Part shown: piece after piece, positions 10,993 through 19,539 of the stretch | How the letters are laid out: each line of letters begins with the position of its first letter | Position numbering within the stretch: the first letter of the stretch is position 1 | NCBI RefSeq assembly: GCF_002294995.1 | Contig: NZ_NSGF01000004.1 | Location: forward strand, 248,001 to 312,000 | Length of the DNA stretch: 64,000 nt | Direction of reading: 5' to 3' | DNA from: Mesorhizobium sp. WSM3860 | GTDB taxonomy: Bacteria; Pseudomonadota; Alphaproteobacteria; Rhizobiales; Rhizobiaceae | Program-made: the position numbers and the translations under genes | The notes under the pieces: generated by a model | What the model was told of the DNA's origin: nothing | Seen by the model: only the letters and a program-made list of their open reading frames with translations | Database searches by the model: none

Positions 10993-11931
10993 TTGTTGAC
11001 ATCGGTCAGCATCATCATTCCAGCACACAACGCGTCGGCAACCGTTGCCGACACGTTGGCAACCTTGCGCTCGGAAGCCGAGATCATCGGCGAAGTGATA
11101 TTGGTCGACGATTCCTCGACGGACAACACGGCGGCCGTGGCCGCGGACGCAGCCTCGCGGCTCGCCCTGCCGTTGCGGGTCATCCGGTCGGATTGTCTGG
11201 ACGCGGGCGGCTCCCGCAATCTTGCGCTCACCGAGGCACGCTTTCCCTGGATCTACATGATCGACGCCGACGATCTGCATATCGAGGGCGGGTTGCGGAC
11301 GCTGCTGTCCAAGACAAGGACCAAGCCAGGCGCCGACATGGTGGTGGGCGCCTACCGCCGGCGGACCGATGGCCGGGACCGACAGTTTAAAACGCCGGCC
11401 GGCTACATGGGTGCCGGGCTCGCCAATGCCTCCGCCTATCTGGAAGGCAGGATACGGTCGATTGCCGTCGGCAGCGCGCTGGTGTCGCGGCGTACGGTCG
11501 GCGACACGCGCTTCCCGACCGGGCTTGCCTACGACGAGGACACGTTGTTCTGGGCGCGGGTGATGAGCAAGGCATCGCTCGCGGTCGTGACACAACCGAT
11601 CATGATCTACTTCGTATCGTCGGACCGTTCGGATGACCGCTTCGCGATTAAGCCTGCGCGGCGCTTCCTCGAATGGCGCCAGGCGCTGCGCGAACTCGCC
11701 GACTGCGGCATTGCGAAATCGTCCTTGAAAGCGAGGGAAGGGCTTGTGGCGCTCAAGATCGCCCGCGTTCACTATGCCCGCGGCGATCTCGAAACGGCGG
11801 CAAAATTCCTGGCGGTTGCCGAAGCCGCCCCCAAGGTTTCCACCGACACCTGGCGCTGCATGCGCTACCGGCTCAAAATCGCGGCGCGGCGCCGGTTCCC
11901 GGCTCATCGCGTCCAGTTGCAAAGTGCCTGA
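10993..11931 (+). CDS. Glycosyltransferase family 2 protein
   Basis: A 312-residue GT-A fold glycosyltransferase. The opening TSVSIIIPAHNASATVADTL, the nucleotide-binding VDDSSTDNTAAV and the DXD-like MIDADDLHIEGG are GT2 hallmarks; YDEDTLFWARVM sits at the acceptor-side ED position. I choose the TTG at 10993 because CGGAG lies about six bases before it and the GT2 core follows directly; a GTG at 10957 without a clear ribosome site is the alternative. It leads a run of three glycosyltransferase-like genes that overlap at their junctions. Donor and acceptor are unknown. Confidence 0.85.
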   Translation: MLTSVSIIIPAHNASATVADTLATLRSEAEIIGEVILVDDSSTDNTAAVAADAASRLALPLRVIRSDCLDAGGSRNLALTEARFPWIYMIDADDLHIEGGLRTLLSKTRTKPGADMVVGAYRRRTDGRDRQFKTPAGYMGAGLANASAYLEGRIRSIAVGSALVSRRTVGDTRFPTGLAYDEDTLFWARVMSKASLAVVTQPIMIYFVSSDRSDDRFAIKPARRFLEWRQALRELADCGIAKSSLKAREGLVALKIARVHYARGDLETAAKFLAVAEAAPKVSTDTWRCMRYRLKIAARRRFPAHRVQLQSA

Positions 11932-12803
11932 TGGCCGACGAGCCGGAACTTGCAGTCGTGGTGATAGGTTTTCGGGCTCCGACCGATCTGGTCGCGGCGG
12001 TAAGGTCGGTGCTCGGCCAGAACATTCCGCTCGAGGTGGTGGTCGTGAATTCGGGCGGCGGGAATGCCCAGGCGCTTCTGGCCAATGCCGGCCTCGAAGT
12101 GCCAGTCATCGAATGCGAAGAAAGGCTCTTTGTCGGCGCCGCGAGAAATCGCGGCATAGTGGGGACGAAAGCTCCGTTCATCGCCTTTCTCGCGGATGAT
12201 TGTCTGGCCTGCCCGCGATGGGCCGAGGTCCGGCTGCGCCATCACCGGGAAGGCGTCGCGGCCGTGGCAAGCGCCATCGTCAACAGTCATCCGCGCAATC
12301 TGGTCGCGTGTGCGGCCCATCTCGTCACCTACATGCGGCGTCTGCCAGGTCTTCCCGCCCATAAAGCACTTCGCTACGGCGTTTCTTTCGACCGAAAATT
12401 ATTCGAACGGTATGGCCTATTCGACGAACAAATGGCGTCGGGAGAAGACACGGAATTCCTGGAAAGGCTGCCAAAGGCGGTTGTGCCGCTATGGGAGCCG
12501 GCGGTGCTTACCGTCCATCGCAACGAGACACGGCTGATCCGAGTGATGGCCGACCAGTATCTGCGCGGATACCGGTATGGGGCCTACCTCAAATCCGCTG
12601 GACACCGAAAGCCATTGCGCACTTTCAAAGGGGTGTTTCGGGACCGGCGCAATGTCGGCAAGTTCGCAAAAGAAGGCCTGGCCGAAGAGGATAGACGTTT
12701 CGCGATGTTATCGCTGCCGATCGTATGGGCGGCATTGTTCGTAAAATCGCTGGGGGCAGCCGTCGGCGTAAGGTATGGCGATAGGACAGGCACGCGGCCA
12801 TGA
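11931..12803 (+). CDS. Glycosyltransferase family 2/A protein
   Basis: About 290 residues, starting at an ATG that overlaps the previous TGA by one base (TGATG), implying translational coupling. GT2-like features are ELAVVVIGFRAPTDLVAAV at the N-terminus, VVVNSGGGN, the ERLFVGAARNRGI motif, FLADDCLACPRWAEV in place of the DXD, and GEDTEFLERL for the catalytic ED region. The C-terminal third is basic and ends with a hydrophobic segment (ALFVKSLGAAVG) that may touch the membrane. It probably acts with its neighbours on one surface glycan; nothing in the sequence identifies the sugar. Confidence 0.82.
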   Translation: MADEPELAVVVIGFRAPTDLVAAVRSVLGQNIPLEVVVVNSGGGNAQALLANAGLEVPVIECEERLFVGAARNRGIVGTKAPFIAFLADDCLACPRWAEVRLRHHREGVAAVASAIVNSHPRNLVACAAHLVTYMRRLPGLPAHKALRYGVSFDRKLFERYGLFDEQMASGEDTEFLERLPKAVVPLWEPAVLTVHRNETRLIRVMADQYLRGYRYGAYLKSAGHRKPLRTFKGVFRDRRNVGKFAKEGLAEEDRRFAMLSLPIVWAALFVKSLGAAVGVRYGDRTGTRP

Positions 12804-13543
12804 TCACCATCGAGATGAAGCAGCCGCGCCGTCGGCGCGGTCGATGGCTTTGGTCGCGGCAAAGGATCGTCGCCATTTTCAGCTATCGCTACGACGCACA
12901 TCTGGTGCCAGACCTCCTCGCCAATCTCGATGCAATCGTCGATGGCTGGATCGCCTATGACGATCGGGCGGCGGATGCGGTTTTCAGCAATGAACCGCAG
13001 AGGCGGCGCGCGCTTATTGCCGCGTCCCATGAGGCGGGTGCCGATTGGGTTCTGGCAATGGACCCGGACGAAAGGCTGGAAGATGCCGTCGCCCGCCGGC
13101 TCGGCCAATTGACCAGCGGGTCCAGGCGCACTGCCTGGGGATTTCGCTTGAGGGAGATGTATACGCCGACTAGCTATCGCGTCGACGGCGTCTGGGGCCA
13201 GAAGGTGCAGCACAGGCTTTTCCCCGCCTACCACCCGGATCTGAGCCCGTCGCAAGGGCTGCATGGGGCCTGGTTCCCCGAAGATTTACGCTTCAAGCTT
13301 CGGGACAGCGGCCTTAATCTTTATCATTTGAAGATGATCGAGCCGAAACGGCGCGCGGCACGTCGCGACCTCTACAAACATCTCGATCCGGAGCAGCGTT
13401 TGCAGCAGATCGGCTACGACTATCTGGCCGATGAGTCGGGAGCGGTTCTGGAAGCGATACCGGCCGGGCGAGACTACTTTCCCGCCCATGTCGACGACGG
13501 CGGGCTTTGGATGGCTGAGGTGTCCGCCGACCGGCAGGGGTGA
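12800..13543 (+). CDS. Glycosyltransferase-like (GT2-related) protein
   Basis: A 247-residue protein whose ATG overlaps the preceding stop (ATGA). It has a shortened GT2-type core: AIFSYRYDAHLVPDLLANLD, IVDGWIAYDDRAADAVFSN, and DWVLAMDPDERLED, in which DPDE corresponds to the metal-binding DXD. After this comes a His/Trp-rich region (HGAWFPEDLRFKL, NLYHLKMIEPKR), reminiscent of the WHR-type acceptor segment seen in other small GT2-like proteins. A basic N-terminal patch (PRRRRGRWLW) precedes the core. The function is inferred from fold and from its two glycosyltransferase neighbours. Confidence 0.7.
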   Translation: MITIEMKQPRRRRGRWLWSRQRIVAIFSYRYDAHLVPDLLANLDAIVDGWIAYDDRAADAVFSNEPQRRRALIAASHEAGADWVLAMDPDERLEDAVARRLGQLTSGSRRTAWGFRLREMYTPTSYRVDGVWGQKVQHRLFPAYHPDLSPSQGLHGAWFPEDLRFKLRDSGLNLYHLKMIEPKRRAARRDLYKHLDPEQRLQQIGYDYLADESGAVLEAIPAGRDYFPAHVDDGGLWMAEVSADRQG

Positions 13544-13617
13544 ATCACGCTCCCTGGGAACGGCGGAACCAGCCGCTGTCGCGCGTCTTATCTACGGACC
13601 AGATCCGTGGAGCCATC

Positions 13618-14709
13618 ATGCTGCAACGAGCACAATCGTCCTTCGGCCGCCTGGCGGGTGGTGTGGAAATACAAGGGAACGGCGCGCAGAGTTCCGCCGA
13701 GCGCGCCGCGCTCAGTTATGTCAGCGATGCCGATCCGGGGATCCGGCGCCTGAGAAGAGGCAAGGGATTTTCCTATGTCGGCCCGAACGGGAGCGCTGTC
13801 AGCGCGGCGATGCTTGACCGCATCAAGGCGATCGTCATTCCGCCGGCGTGGACCGATGTATGGATCTCGCCCGACCCGAACGGCCATATCCAGGCGACCG
13901 GCCGGGATCAGCGCGGACGCAAGCAGTACCGCTATCATCCGCAGTGGACCGAGGAACGGGACGGCGTCAAATACTCCAGCCTCGTTGCTTTCGCGGAAAG
14001 CCTGCCCGCCTTGAGGCGCCAGGTCGATGCCGACCTGCGCCGTCTTGGACTGCCGCTGGAGCGCGTTGTCGCGTCTGTCGTCTGGCTGCTCGACAACACC
14101 ATGATCCGTGTCGGCAATGCCGCCTATGCCCGCGACAACAAGAGTTTCGGCCTGACCACGCTGCGCGACCGCCATGTCGAAATCACCGGTTCCAGCCTGC
14201 GCTTCTCCTTCATGGGCAAGTCCGGCAAGGAATGGAAGCTAAAGCTGGTCGACCGACGCATCGCCAAAATCGTGCGCGGCGCGCAGGATCTGCCTGGCCA
14301 GAAGCTGTTTCAGTATCTGGACGACGAGGGGACCCGCCGGCCACTGCGGTCGGAGGACGTCAACCGCTATATTCGCGAGGCATCTCGCCCGGAGTTCAGC
14401 TCCAAGCATTTTCGCACCTGGGGCGGTACCATCCATGCGGCATCCCTGTTCGCGCAGGCGGAGTTGCCCGAGAGCATGACCCAGAAAAAGAGGGTGATGA
14501 ACAGTATCGTCGACAAGGTCGCCGAACGACTCGGCAACACGCGAGCCGTCTGCCGCCGGTGCTATATCCACCCGCTCGTCTTCGAGGCCTGGGCCGAAGG
14601 GAAGCTGCTCGGCGAAATGGCCGAAGCCAACAAAAGAAAGCGCCTTATACCGGGCCTCGACGAGGAGGAGACGCTGGTGCTGAGATGGCTGCAGACGTGC
14701 GAAGCCTGA
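13618..14709 (+). CDS. DNA topoisomerase IB (poxvirus/eukaryote-like)
   Basis: A 363-residue type IB topoisomerase, which relaxes supercoils through a 3'-phosphotyrosyl intermediate. Active-site segments are visible: RVGNAAYARDNKSFGLTTLR (first catalytic Arg region), FMGKSGKEW (Lys), HFRTWGGT (Arg/His region) and, at Tyr316, CRRCYIHPLVFEAW, matching the bacterial nucleophile motif. I choose ATG 13618 because GGAG lies five bases upstream; an in-frame GTG at 13540 overlapping the previous gene would add 26 residues without family similarity. Its link to the glycosyltransferases is probably only positional. Confidence 0.93.
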   Translation: MLQRAQSSFGRLAGGVEIQGNGAQSSAERAALSYVSDADPGIRRLRRGKGFSYVGPNGSAVSAAMLDRIKAIVIPPAWTDVWISPDPNGHIQATGRDQRGRKQYRYHPQWTEERDGVKYSSLVAFAESLPALRRQVDADLRRLGLPLERVVASVVWLLDNTMIRVGNAAYARDNKSFGLTTLRDRHVEITGSSLRFSFMGKSGKEWKLKLVDRRIAKIVRGAQDLPGQKLFQYLDDEGTRRPLRSEDVNRYIREASRPEFSSKHFRTWGGTIHAASLFAQAELPESMTQKKRVMNSIVDKVAERLGNTRAVCRRCYIHPLVFEAWAEGKLLGEMAEANKRKRLIPGLDEEETLVLRWLQTCEA

Positions 14710-14766
14710 CCACCGGGATGACAGCGTAAACCCTCGATCGCCCTACGAATTTTTTTGTCGACCTTG

Positions 14767-14793
14767 TGTCGGGAAGGGTCCTACTGTTTCGTC
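14767..14793 (+). promoter_or_regulatory. Candidate ECF42-type promoter for the DGPF/sigma pair
   Basis: TGTCGG (14767-14772), then 17 bases, then CGTC (14790-14793), located 23 bases before the ATG of the DGPF gene and just upstream of a strong ribosome site (GGAAAGGA). From memory, ECF42 promoters use a TGTCGA-like -35 and a CGA/TC -10, so this fits autoregulation. A second TGTCGA at 14756 has no -10 at proper spacing. Confidence 0.6.
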
Positions 14794-14816
14794 CTTTGAT
14801 ACGGAAAGGACGCACC

Positions 14817-15191
14817 ATGCTCTATGCCATTCTCTGCTATGCCTCCGAAGACGTCGTCTGCTCCTGGAGCAAGGAACAGGACGAGGAGGTTATGGCAAAG
14901 CTCCTCAACGTACAGGACAAATACGCCAGGGCAGGCCGGCTGGGGCCGGTGGCGCGCCTGCTGCCGACCACAGCCGCGACGACGCTTCGCAAGGTCAAGG
15001 GCGAATCGGTGGTGCTCGACGGCCCGTTCGCCGAGACCAAGGAGCAGTTCCTCGGCTTCTACACACTGGAATGCAATCACCTGGACGAAGCCGTCGAGTT
15101 CGCCCGCGAACTCTCCGAGGTCAATCCGAGCGGTGGTTCCTACGAGATCAGGCCGATCTCGGTCTTCAATCCGACAAAGGTTCCCGCATGA
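14817..15191 (+). CDS. YCII-related DGPF-domain protein, partner of ECF42 sigma factor
   Basis: A 124-residue protein of the YciI-like superfamily carrying the name-giving DGPF motif at residues 68-71 (VVLDGPFAETKEQFLGFY). DGPF proteins are the standard genomic companions of ECF42 sigma factors; a regulatory or target role has been suggested but is unproven. The ATG at 14817 has GGAAAGGA six bases upstream. Its stop overlaps the ATG of the sigma factor (ATGA), and a candidate ECF42 promoter precedes it, so the pair is probably an autoregulated operon. Confidence 0.9.
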   Translation: MLYAILCYASEDVVCSWSKEQDEEVMAKLLNVQDKYARAGRLGPVARLLPTTAATTLRKVKGESVVLDGPFAETKEQFLGFYTLECNHLDEAVEFARELSEVNPSGGSYEIRPISVFNPTKVPA

Positions 15192-16462
15192 CCGAACTTG
15201 CCTGGATCAGCAACGCGATCAGCACCGCCCGTCCGCAGGCGATGGGCGCGCTGCTGCGCTATTTCCGCGACCTCGACGCCGCGGAAGAAGCTTTCCAGGA
15301 TGCGTGCCTGAGGGCACTGAAGAACTGGCCGAAAAACGGGCCGCCGCGCGATCCGGCGGCCTGGCTGATCTTCGTCGGCCGCAACAGTGGCATCGACGCG
15401 GTGCGCAAGCGCGCCAAGCAGGCGCCGATGCCGGAAGAGGACCAGATCTCCGATCTCGAGGATGCCGAAGGCGATATGGCCGAGCGGCTGGACGGCGCGC
15501 ATTATCGCGACGACATCCTGCGGCTCCTGTTCATCTGCTGCCACCCCGACCTGCCGGCGACGCAGCAGATCGCGGTCGCGCTGCGCATCGTCTCCGGCTT
15601 GAGCGTCAAGCAGATCGCGCGCGCGTTTCTCGTCGGCGAGAGCGCTATGGAGCAGCGCATAACCCGCGCCAAGGCGCGCATCGCCGACGCCGGCGTGCCG
15701 TTCGAGACGCCGGGCGCGGTCGACCGCTCGGAGCGGCTCGCGGCGGTCGCGGCCATGATCTATCTGATCTTCAACGAAGGCTACTCGACCAATGGCGGCG
15801 AGGCGCCGGCCCGCGCGCCGTTCTGCGAGGAGGCGATCCGGCTCGCCAGGCTGCTGCTCAGGCTGTTTCAGCAGGAACCGGAGATCATGGGGCTGACAGC
15901 GCTGCTGCTTCTCCAGCATGCGCGCGCGCCGGCGCGCTTCGACGCGCATGGCGAGATCGTGCTGCTCGAGGATCAGGACCGGTCGCTGTGGAGCCGCAAG
16001 ATGATCGACGAGGGCCTGGCGCTGGTCGACAAGGCGCTGCGGCATCGCAAGCCCGGCCCATACCAGGTGCAGGCGGCGATCGCGGCGCTCCATGCGCGGG
16101 CGGCGACACCCGAGGATACGGACTGGACCGAGATCGATCTGCTCTACGGCCTGCTCGAGCAGATGCAGCCGTCGCCGGTGGTGACGCTGAACCGCGCGGT
16201 CGCGGTGAGCAAGGTGCGCGGCCCGGAAGCGGCGCTGGCGATGATCGAGCCGCTGGAGGACCGGCTGGCGGGCTATTTCCACTTCTTCGGCCTGAAAGGC
16301 GGCCTGCTGATGCAGCTCGGACGTGGCGAGGAGGCACGCGTGGCTTTCGACCGCGCGATCGCGCTTGCCAATACCGCCGCCGAAGCCGCTCATATCCGCA
16401 TGCATATCGATCGGCTGATCAAGGAAAGCACCGAGAAGTCGCAGGCCAAGAAGGCGCGCTGA
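15188..16462 (+). CDS. ECF42-type RNA polymerase sigma factor with C-terminal TPR-like extension
   Basis: A 424-residue sigma-70-family factor, about twice the length of a simple ECF sigma. Region 2 is seen at residues 18-80 (DAAEEAFQDACLRALKNW, PAAWLIFVGRNSGIDAVRKR). Region 4 lies near 115-165 (ISGLSVKQIARAFLVGESAMEQRITRAK appears in two parts around residues 135-165). The rest is a helical SnoaL-free, TPR-like domain typical of ECF42 (LIFNEGYSTNGGEAPAR, VTLNRAVAVSKVRGP). ECF42 factors lack a classical anti-sigma factor; the C-terminal domain is thought to control activity. The start overlaps the DGPF stop by four bases. Confidence 0.92.
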   Translation: MTELAWISNAISTARPQAMGALLRYFRDLDAAEEAFQDACLRALKNWPKNGPPRDPAAWLIFVGRNSGIDAVRKRAKQAPMPEEDQISDLEDAEGDMAERLDGAHYRDDILRLLFICCHPDLPATQQIAVALRIVSGLSVKQIARAFLVGESAMEQRITRAKARIADAGVPFETPGAVDRSERLAAVAAMIYLIFNEGYSTNGGEAPARAPFCEEAIRLARLLLRLFQQEPEIMGLTALLLLQHARAPARFDAHGEIVLLEDQDRSLWSRKMIDEGLALVDKALRHRKPGPYQVQAAIAALHARAATPEDTDWTEIDLLYGLLEQMQPSPVVTLNRAVAVSKVRGPEAALAMIEPLEDRLAGYFHFFGLKGGLLMQLGRGEEARVAFDRAIALANTAAEAAHIRMHIDRLIKESTEKSQAKKAR

Positions 16463-16644
16463 TCCTACTTTCGCTGCTGGCCCAATTTTGCGCGCCGGGG
16501 TTGGACCATCCCGGGGTGGCGGTTTTTCCCTGAAACGAGTAATGCCACGCCATGAAAGCGCCGTCGTGCATCAGGGCACCGACAAGACGTAGCGCAAGGC
16601 CTCGACGCTCGCCATATCCAGGCGAGATCTGAAAAGGAACAAAC

Positions 16645-18159
16645 ATGACGATAGCGAAGGAAACGGCCTCACTTCTGGAGAAACTGGGCGTCGCCAAGGA
16701 TACGCTTTCCAGCGGCGACCTCATCGTGCGCAGCCCGGTGACGGGCGAGCAGATCGCGGCACTGAAGTCGATCTCGGCCGTCGATGCCGGCAAGGCCATC
16801 GATGCCGCGCACAGGGCCTTCCAGGCTTGGCGGCTGGTGCCGGGGCCGAAGCGGGGCGAGCTGGTGCGCCTGCTCGGCGAGGAGTTGCGGGCGCACAAGG
16901 CGGAGCTCGGCCGGCTGGTGTCGATCGAGGTCGGCAAGATCCCGTCCGAGGGTCTCGGCGAAGTGCAGGAGATGATCGACATCTGCGATTTCGCGGTCGG
17001 TCTTTCCCGCCAGCTCTACGGCCTGACCATCGCCACCGAGCGCCCTGGACACCGCATGATGGAAACCTGGCATCCGCTCGGCGTCGTCGGCGTGATCTCG
17101 GCCTTCAACTTCCCCGTCGCGGTGTGGTCGTGGAACGCGGCACTTGCACTCGTGTGCGGTGACGCAGTGGTGTGGAAGCCGTCGGAAAAGACGCCGCTGA
17201 CGGCGCTTGCCTGCGAGGCGATCTTCAAGCGCGCCGCCAGGCGCTTCGGCGCAGATGCGCCGGAAGGCCTGCTCCAGGTGCTGATCGGCGACCGCGCCGT
17301 CGGCGAGGTGCTGGTCGACCATCCGAAGGTCCCGCTGGTCTCGGCCACGGGCTCGACCCGCATGGGCCGCGAGGTCGGTCCGCGGCTGGCCAAGCGTTTT
17401 GCACGCGCGGTGCTTGAGCTCGGCGGCAACAATGCCGGCATCGTCTGCCCGACCGCCGATCTCGACATGGCGCTGCGGGCCATTGCCTTCGGCGCCATGG
17501 GCACCGCCGGCCAGCGCTGCACGACGCTCAGGCGCCTGTTCGTGCATGAGAGCGTCTATGACGCACTGCTACCGCGCCTGAAGAAGGCCTATCAGAGCGT
17601 TTCGGTCGGCAATCCGCTGGAGACCTCGGCGCTGGTCGGTCCGCTGATCGACAGGGCCGCCTTCGACAATATGCAGAAGGCGCTGAAGGAAGCGGAAGCG
17701 CATGGCGGCAAGGTGACCGGCGGCACGCGGTTCGAGAACGGCCACCCCGATGCCTACTATGTGCATCCGGCGCTGGTCGAAATGCCGAAGCAGGTGTCGC
17801 CGGTGACGGAAGAGACCTTCGCGCCGATCCTCTATGTGATGAAATATTCCGATTTCGACGAGGCGCTGGACCTGCACAATGCGGTCGGCGCCGGCCTGTC
17901 GTCCTCGATCTTCACCCGCGACCTGCAGGAATCGGAGCGCTTTCTCGGCGTCGACGGTTCGGACTGCGGCATCGCCAATGTCAATATCGGCACGTCGGGC
18001 GCCGAGATCGGCGGCGCGTTCGGCGGCGAGAAGGAAACCGGCGGCGGCCGCGAGAGCGGCTCGGACGCCTGGAAGGCCTATATGCGGCGCGCCACCAACA
18101 CGGTGAACTTCTCCAAGGCCCTGCCCTTGGCGCAAGGCGTGTCGTTCGACATCGACTGA
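16645..18159 (+). CDS. amaB: ALDH7-type aldehyde dehydrogenase, probable L-2-aminoadipate 6-semialdehyde dehydrogenase
   Basis: A 504-residue NAD-dependent aldehyde dehydrogenase. The catalytic Cys292 (TAGQRCTTLRR) and general base Glu258 (VLELGGNNA) are present, along with the cofactor motif VVWKPSEKTP and the ALDH7/antiquitin-like C-terminus (GAFGGEKETGGGRESGSDAW). ALDH7 members oxidise alpha-aminoadipate semialdehyde in lysine/pipecolate breakdown. That pathway continues through glutarate to glutaryl-CoA, the substrate of GcdH encoded 12 kb away. GAAAAGGAAC lies just upstream of the ATG. It is apparently monocistronic. Family assignment is firm; exact substrate is inferred. Confidence 0.85.
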   Translation: MTIAKETASLLEKLGVAKDTLSSGDLIVRSPVTGEQIAALKSISAVDAGKAIDAAHRAFQAWRLVPGPKRGELVRLLGEELRAHKAELGRLVSIEVGKIPSEGLGEVQEMIDICDFAVGLSRQLYGLTIATERPGHRMMETWHPLGVVGVISAFNFPVAVWSWNAALALVCGDAVVWKPSEKTPLTALACEAIFKRAARRFGADAPEGLLQVLIGDRAVGEVLVDHPKVPLVSATGSTRMGREVGPRLAKRFARAVLELGGNNAGIVCPTADLDMALRAIAFGAMGTAGQRCTTLRRLFVHESVYDALLPRLKKAYQSVSVGNPLETSALVGPLIDRAAFDNMQKALKEAEAHGGKVTGGTRFENGHPDAYYVHPALVEMPKQVSPVTEETFAPILYVMKYSDFDEALDLHNAVGAGLSSSIFTRDLQESERFLGVDGSDCGIANVNIGTSGAEIGGAFGGEKETGGGRESGSDAWKAYMRRATNTVNFSKALPLAQGVSFDID

Positions 18160-18220
18160 GGACATGCGGCGGTTCACCGGGTCACGGAAACGGCAAACCG
18201 CCCTATCTCTTCGCTTTGAC

Positions 18221-18263
18221 GCAATTTCCGGACGGAATACCGTTCCGACTTTCCTGGAATTGC
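18221..18263. repeat. Short palindromic intergenic repeat (GCAATT...GGAATTGC type)
   Basis: An interrupted palindrome beginning GCAATTTCCGGACGG and ending CTGGAATTGC, preceded by CTTTGAC. I recognise this pattern as one that recurs between genes in Mesorhizobium-like genomes. It lies downstream of the amaB-like gene and could form a stem-loop at the mRNA 3' end. No second copy is seen in this window. Confidence 0.5.
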
Positions 18264-18346
18264 TCTGACGCGTCATGGTCGAAGCGGCTCAACGGCGCGT
18301 CTCTTTGCGCGCCGTCTCGGCAAGCTCGGAGCAGGCGCCGCGGCGC

Positions 18347-19339
18347 TCAGCCTTCGCCCGCGCCGGAAAAACACGCCTCGAAGGCTGCGTCGACGACGGC
18401 GAGCTTGGCTGCTTGAACGGCCATGTATTCGTCGAAGAACTGCCGCGAGACCCACATGACGGAATGTCCGCGCTGGCCGACCCAACCGATGCTGCCGAGC
18501 GCCTCGGCGTCGCGGAGCTTGCGAGCCAGATGCGTGCGCGACAGCTTCAGCCAATGCGCGAATTCGCTGATCGAAATGACGCTGGTCGGAATCTTCTTGA
18601 GGTTGGCGTCCTCCGGATCGATACCCGACATCAGCCAATCCATGACGATGCCGCCATTGTTCAGCCAGATGAACAACGAGAAGGTTTGCTCGGGTTCCCG
18701 CACCGGAATGGACGCGAGCAATCCGTCGCAGATTAATGGCTGCAGCTTGGCCAGCATATGGGGGTGTTCGAGGAAAGTGGTCAGCCGGGCTCCGCCATCG
18801 ATGCGGTCGAGCGTTCGCAAATGGGCGTGGATCCAGCCGGTGAAGGTCTCGATGGTGGCCGCGGTCACCCGCAAGGGATGAGCGCGGCCATCGCCACGCG
18901 ACGAAATATATTCGGCGACGTTGTAATGGAGCATTTCCTTGACGAACGCTTCGGCGGTGTTGCGGCTGGCGACTGAATTACGGCGCACGACCTCGATGAA
19001 ACGCGCTAGGGTCATTTCGGTGCGGCGGTCATTGGGGTTGCGCCTGAAATGCAGCGCAAGCCCGACATGGCCGAGCAGCCAGCGCTGCTGGGTGGCAAAA
19101 ACGGCGGCAAGGCGCGGGCTGGTTTCGTAGATATGGATGAGCGCGCGCGACTGCTCCTGGACACCGCGCAGAGCTGCCGGATGACTGGCGATTTCTTCGG
19201 CGCTCAGCGGCATTCCTGCGGCACTCCATTCGATTCCAAGCAACGACCAATGAAGATTTCCCAGCCTTCGATGGTCGTGTCCAGTTGCCCATTGGAACAG
19301 CGGCGATGTTTCGGTGCGTTTCTTGCTAACCCTTCGCAT
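18347..19339 (-). CDS. Hypothetical protein with possible C-terminal helix-turn-helix
   Basis: A 330-residue protein I do not recognise. It is mostly helical and soluble. Near residues 265-300, the segment SISEFAHWLKLSRTHLARKLRDAEALGSIGW looks like a winged-helix/HTH unit (quoted over its span at about 18435-18530). The middle part contains an aromatic-rich stretch (ETFTGWIHAHLRTLDRI). It is transcribed divergently from a GNAT gene across a 200-bp spacer that contains a perfect 19-bp palindrome, a context suggesting a transcriptional regulator. No ribosome site is obvious before the ATG. Confidence that it is a gene is high; a DNA-binding role is inference. Confidence 0.75.
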   Translation of the reverse strand: MRRVSKKRTETSPLFQWATGHDHRRLGNLHWSLLGIEWSAAGMPLSAEEIASHPAALRGVQEQSRALIHIYETSPRLAAVFATQQRWLLGHVGLALHFRRNPNDRRTEMTLARFIEVVRRNSVASRNTAEAFVKEMLHYNVAEYISSRGDGRAHPLRVTAATIETFTGWIHAHLRTLDRIDGGARLTTFLEHPHMLAKLQPLICDGLLASIPVREPEQTFSLFIWLNNGGIVMDWLMSGIDPEDANLKKIPTSVISISEFAHWLKLSRTHLARKLRDAEALGSIGWVGQRGHSVMWVSRQFFDEYMAVQAAKLAVVDAAFEACFSGAGEG

Positions 19340-19391
19340 CGATTCGAAAAACCCGCCCCGATCGATCGGTTTTGCGTTCGACGGGCGACCT

Positions 19392-19410
19392 CTTCGCCGA
19401 ATCGGCGAAG
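19392..19410. promoter_or_regulatory. Perfect 19-bp palindrome, candidate operator
   Basis: CTTCGCCGA-A-TCGGCGAAG is a perfect inverted repeat of two 9-base arms around one base. It sits between the divergent hypothetical HTH-like gene and the GNAT gene, 53 bases before the former's start. The size and symmetry suit a dimeric regulator; no ribosome site or terminator T-run accompanies it. Confidence 0.5.
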
Positions 19411-19539
19411 GAGCATCGAGCCTTGGCTTCGTGACGTGGCCAGGTCGGCAATGTCCAAAACCGGTCTTTGCAACCTGCTGGCGGGGACCTATCGTAGCGG
19501 CTTGAAATCCGTTGCCTCAGGCCGCCGCCGAGTGAAGCC

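Noticed and set aside
14756..14761. TGTCGA as the -35 box of the DGPF gene
   Set aside because: The nearest CGTC is 28 bases away, too far; TGTCGG at 14767 has a 17-base spacer to the same -10.
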